Source: Cryptomeria japonica
Lineage: Eukaryota; Streptophyta; Pinopsida; Cupressales; Cupressaceae
Reading direction: 5' to 3'
Assembly (NCBI RefSeq): GCF_030272615.1
Contig: NC_081412.1
Span: forward strand, 688,270,083 to 688,330,082
Length of the DNA: 60,000 nucleotides
Within the stretch, counting starts at the first letter, position 1. Every line of letters starts with the position of its first letter. The notes under the pieces were generated by a model that did not search any database, had not been told where the DNA came from, and saw only the letters and a list, made by a program, of their open reading frames with translations. Positions 56,301-60,000 of this stretch are shown piece by piece. A program made the translations under genes and the position numbers.

Positions 56301-58816
56301 ATGAGTCCTCATAAATTTCCACCTTTAACTCCACATAATTATGCATCTTGGAAAATTAAAGCATGGAGCAAATTAATGGAAAAAGGTCTCACGCATTACA
56401 TAGATGGAACAATAGAAGCACCACCAGATCCTAAGACTGATCCTAATACTCAGTTTGAATGGCTCACTAAAAATTGCATGGCTCTTGGAACTTTGCACAA
56501 GTATGTATCAGATGACCTCATCTTTCATATTGAGAAGTGTACTACAATCAAAGAGGATTGGGATATATTTTAGAAATTTTATGGTCAAGTTGATGAAATC
56601 AGAGGTTACAAGATTGACAACAAGCTCACCAACTTGGATCACAAGAATTTTGATACAATCCAAGATTATGTCACTAAAGCAAATGAGCTAAGAGAAAAGT
56701 TTAAGGATTGTGGAATTGACAAAAAAGATGCTCAGTTGATATTCAACTTGTTGGACAAGCTTGCACCAGAATATGCAGCATTTGTTTCTAGCTTCCAAAC
56801 TCATTATTTGATGGTGGGGAGTTCCTACACTATGCCTTCATTTGATGCTTTCACAGAAATGTTGATGTTGGAACAATCTAAGTTGTTGAACATGGGGCTT
56901 CTCTAGTCTTCAAAGTCCAAGGCTTTGGTGGCTAATCAAGGGAATCAAGGAGGTCAAGGCAAAGATTCCAACAACAAGAAGAAGCAATCTAAGTCAAAGC
57001 CACAAAAGGAAAAAGGGCAATCATCCTCTCCATCACAAGGCAATTTTTCATCCTCTTCCAAGAAGGGGACTCCACCTAAGAAGGATAAACCAACTTGTGC
57101 TTATTGCAAGAAGTATGGTAATGGTGAGCATCGATGCCACACCAAGCAAGTTGATGAGTTGACAAATCTTCTTAAGAAAAATAACATCAACTTGTCGTTC
57201 GTCTACACAAAGAAGGATTCAACTCCTTCCTCTTCCTCATAGTCTAAGGGAAAAGGGCAAGCATTTGTGGCTACAACAGGTTCTTCACAACAGTGGATAC
57301 TTGACTCAGGGGCCTCTTATCACATGGGTTCTACAAAGGAGTAGTTTTCTTCATTGGAGCCATCAAAGGTACCTCACATTTACATAGGTGATGATACTCA
57401 AGTTGAGGTTGAAGGGAAAGGTTCAGTTGACATGGATGATGGAACATTTGAGAATGTTCTCTATGTTCCTAACTTGTCTACCAACCTTCTCTCTATCTAC
57501 CAAATCACTCACTATGGGAATGGGAAAAAGGTTGAGTTTACACATGATTTAGTTGTCGTAAAGGAACTTGATAATGATGCCTTGGTAGCAGTGGGCCAAG
57601 TCAATGACAACTCAAGGCTTTATTCATTCTCCCACTTTGTGCCAAGTTCTCCTTCTAGGGCCTTGCTTACTCATTCAAATTCAGAAAGTAAGCTATGGCA
57701 TGAGCGGTTTGGTCACCTCAACTACCGCTATCTTCAGTAGCTCAACACTAGAGACATGGTCACAGGTCTACCTCAAATCAATTTTTCAGAGGGTGTATGT
57801 TTAGGGTGTTCTATGGGCAAGCATCTCGAGGAGAAGTTTGATAAGGGGAAAGCTTGGAGAGCTTTGGAAGTTCTTCAACTTGTTCAGAGCAATGTAGCAG
57901 ATCCATTTCCAACACCTTCATTTAGCAAGGCCCGCTATGTCCTCACCTTCATTGATGACTACACCCACTTCACTTGGGTCTACTTTCTTATTCATAAGAG
58001 TGAAGTATTTGATAGATTTTAGGACTTCAAGACTCGTGTGGAGAAGCAATCCGGGAAAGTGGTCAAGATTCTTCATATAGATAATGGAAAGGAATATGTG
58101 AACAAAAGACTTGAGGATTTTTATACATTTTAGGGGATTTATCTTCAGCATTCTGTTGCATACACTCCATAATAGAACGGAGTTGCAGAGTGCAATAATA
58201 GAACTCTTAAAGAAATGGCTAGTTGTACGATACATGCACGTTCTCTTGATCCCGCCTTTTGGGTAGAGGCTATCAGTTGTGCCACACACATCCATAATCA
58301 GTTCCTCACAAAGATTTGCAAGGTATTACTCCTTTTGAGGCTTGAGCTGGTAGGAAACCAATTGTGAGACATTTCAGAGTCTTTGGGTGTCCAACATGGG
58401 TTCACATACCTCCATAGAAACACAAGGCATTGGTACCTCAGAGTAGGCCTTGCATATTTGTTGGATATCCTGAGGGTGTTAAGGCATATAGATTGGTGGA
58501 TCCTGAGACACATGAGGCATTTATTGAGAGGAGTGTTCACTTTGAGGAAAGATCTCCTATCTTAGCCTCTCTACCTCCTCCACCTTCCTCCATTATGGAT
58601 AATGATTCCAGTGATTCAGATGATGAGACTCCTTCAATTCTGACTCGCAGGGTTACACCTCCCCAGGGTCCACTTGCAGTTGAGGATCCTCATTCTCCAC
58701 CTCCACCTAGACCTCGTTGGGCTCGACAGACACTTGAGTCAATGGGTTCTCTTGTTGGGGATCCTTCAGATACATGGAGGACTCAATCACAACATCAGGA
58801 CTTTCCACATGCATTC
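56301..58816 (+). pseudogene. Copia gag-pol: gag, zinc knuckle, protease, integrase; truncated
   Basis: ATG at 56301 (MSPHKFPPLTPHNYASWK). One frame runs to about 58310, then shifts. Gag carries WKIKAWSKLMEKGL and DYVTKANELREKF. The knuckle reads CAYCKKYGNGEHRC, with Asn where the GH histidine is expected. Protease: WILDSGASYH near 57300. GAG-pre-integrase: LWHERFGHLNYRYL near 57690. Integrase: FIDDYTHFTWVYFL, IDNGKEY, NGVAECNNRTLKEMA, then FRVFGCPTWVH and CIFVGYPEGVKAYRL. At least ten stops, mostly TAG, including those after WDIF, GLL, SSSS, STKE, RYLQ, FDRF and YTF. The gene is severed at 58817 before the reverse transcriptase. Confidence 0.87.
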
Positions 58817-60000
58817 TGTAAAGCGGAAAATTGAACCCTAGGTGTTCCCCCCACTCCAACGGAGAGAGGAGGTCACTAGGATTGACGGTTTTCACTTAGG
58901 AGAGACTTTATATTCAAAAGAGGGGTTGAAGCTCACAAGATCCAATCCCACACAATGCAAGATTGAATTCTAAATGAGTTTCAAGGGTTGTGATAGCAAG
59001 GCTACCCTCTTTTGTAAAGAATGTAGATAGAAGGATTGAATTAGGAGTGTAGGTGAAAGTAAGAAAGATTCGCTTGCAGACAGAAATAGAAACATGGGAT
59101 GAAACTGCGGACCTGGAATTAGTAGTAAAATGTCGAGACGATGCTGTCCTGCAAATTTGAGTGAAAGTTGACGGGACGATGGCGCCCAACGTGCACACGG
59201 TCCTCTGAAAAATCCTCGAAACGAAGGGGGATCTATTCGTCTCTGCACAAGGGTTCCAGATCTTCACTTACAACCGCGTACCTGCAACCTACACACAGAA
59301 AAGAGAGGACGATTGGGGGGTTAGGGATTAGGTGTTTGCCTTTAGGTCAAACCTCGGTTTTGGAATTAACCAAGAAATGAGAATGTTGTAAATGTAAATG
59401 TTTGTAATGTAAACAAGTACTGATACCTTGTTGTAAGAATGTTTGTATTCTTACATGCGAAGGTGTAAATGTTGTTGTATGTTGTATGTTGTATGTTGTA
59501 AGTGATCTCCTCTTCAATGGTTGAATCATTGTCTTGAATGCAACACTTGGCCTTGAATGGAGACTTAGAATGCTCAATTGCTTGAAGGAATGCTTGAATG
59601 CTTGAATGTTTGAATGTTTGCCTAGCGCTTCCGCCTCTTGTACACATATGTCCTTCCTCCTCAAAATGGGAGAGGAAATGTAGTTTATATACTTGTCAAT
59701 TAGGGCTGATAGACTGATTTTTCCGACCTTAGGCCGACCAGGAAACATTATTTCCCGAATTGCAAACATAAAGACTCGATGCCAAAAAGAGACTGGGCCC
59801 AAAATAGGGCCAGGGACCAGGGCGCTGGGTGCCATGGTTCCACCTCCCGGGACAGCAGGGTGCAAGGAGGGATCATGCCAAGGTGTAGAAAAATGTAGTT
59901 TTCGGTGTTGTAAACAAGTTTCGGGGTCTCCATTCAGGTTCAGTGTTGCGTTGCCATCGTGAAGACCCAAATACAGTCAAAATTGCAAGTGTCACAATTT
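58817..60000 (-). mobile_element. LTR of an unidentified retrotransposon, incomplete
   Basis: TGTAAAGCGGAAAATTG starts abruptly within the Copia gene after CATTC, the predicted TSD. No coding motif is present to the window end. A TATATAAAC box reads on the minus strand near 59690, so the LTR probably points left. GC-rich text at 59169 (CGGGACGATGGCGCCCAACG) and 59815-59860 resembles the solo LTR at 25380-27005. Confidence 0.55.
59466..59502 (+). repeat. TGTTGTA minisatellite
   Basis: Four to five copies of TGTTGTA(TG) in a row within the incomplete LTR. Confidence 0.75.

Larger units (their letters stand above)
54672..60000 (+). mobile_element. Ty1/Copia element, plus strand, cut by another LTR and by the window end
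   Basis: 5' LTR 54672-55120, initiator-Met-type primer-binding site 55121, gag-pol 56301-58816, then an insertion at 58817. The reverse transcriptase and 3' LTR are not in view. Inserted into the LTR of gypsy-1. Confidence 0.85.

Noticed and set aside
59165-59220. Primer-binding site for a Lys tRNA suggested by TGGCGCCCAACGTG
   Set aside because: It looks like a TGGCGCCCAAC-type site, but no LTR end (CA) precedes it and related text in the solo LTR lies well inside that LTR. It is more likely a GC-rich LTR module; left open.

Overview
The window looks like intergenic DNA of a very large plant genome, most likely a gymnosperm (conifer). This is inferred from layers of nested retrotransposons, plant-specific families (a Tat-lineage Ty3/gypsy element with two RNase H domains and a plant-mobile-domain gene; an L1-type plant LINE with a DUF4283-like ORF1) and the absence of any intact cellular gene. 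The species cannot be read from the sequence. Almost every coding region is broken by stop codons.

Left block (663-21775). A LINE on the minus strand is bounded by a perfect 13-bp target duplication (663-675 and 21763-21775). It encodes ORF1 (gag-like, zinc knuckle), ORF2 (endonuclease, reverse transcriptase, RNase H) and an unexpected third ORF between the RNase H and the 3' end. A 13-kb DNA transposon (5484-18522) sits inside its reverse transcriptase, with ~30-bp terminal inverted repeats and a 4-bp target duplication. That transposon carries a broken transposase, a convergent three-exon gene of unknown function, a foldback structure built around an inverted satellite, a 359-bp tandem duplication, and the 3' end of a Copia-type element with a coiled-coil ORF.

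Middle (21776-25139). This is older host DNA with a leucine-rich-repeat pseudogene fragment and small duplications.

Right block (25140-60000). A minus-strand gypsy element (gypsy-1) has a solo LTR in its pol (25380-27005). Its 5' LTR was hit twice. A complete 18.5-kb sister element in opposite orientation (gypsy-2, 35406-53938, duplication CTTAG) is inserted in it. A Copia element starting at 54672 is also inserted in it, and that Copia is itself cut at 58817 by another LTR that runs off the window. Gypsy-2 has gag, protease with a G-patch-like motif, RT, two RNase H domains and integrase. On its opposite strand, before the 3' LTR, lies an intron-containing plant-mobile-domain gene.

The most notable items are the LINE third ORF, the unassigned three-exon gene of the DNA transposon, the paired AGCGCT-type word clusters in the gypsy family, and a stop-codon spectrum dominated by changes compatible with C-to-T decay. 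All homology statements come from reading motifs by eye; no search was run.
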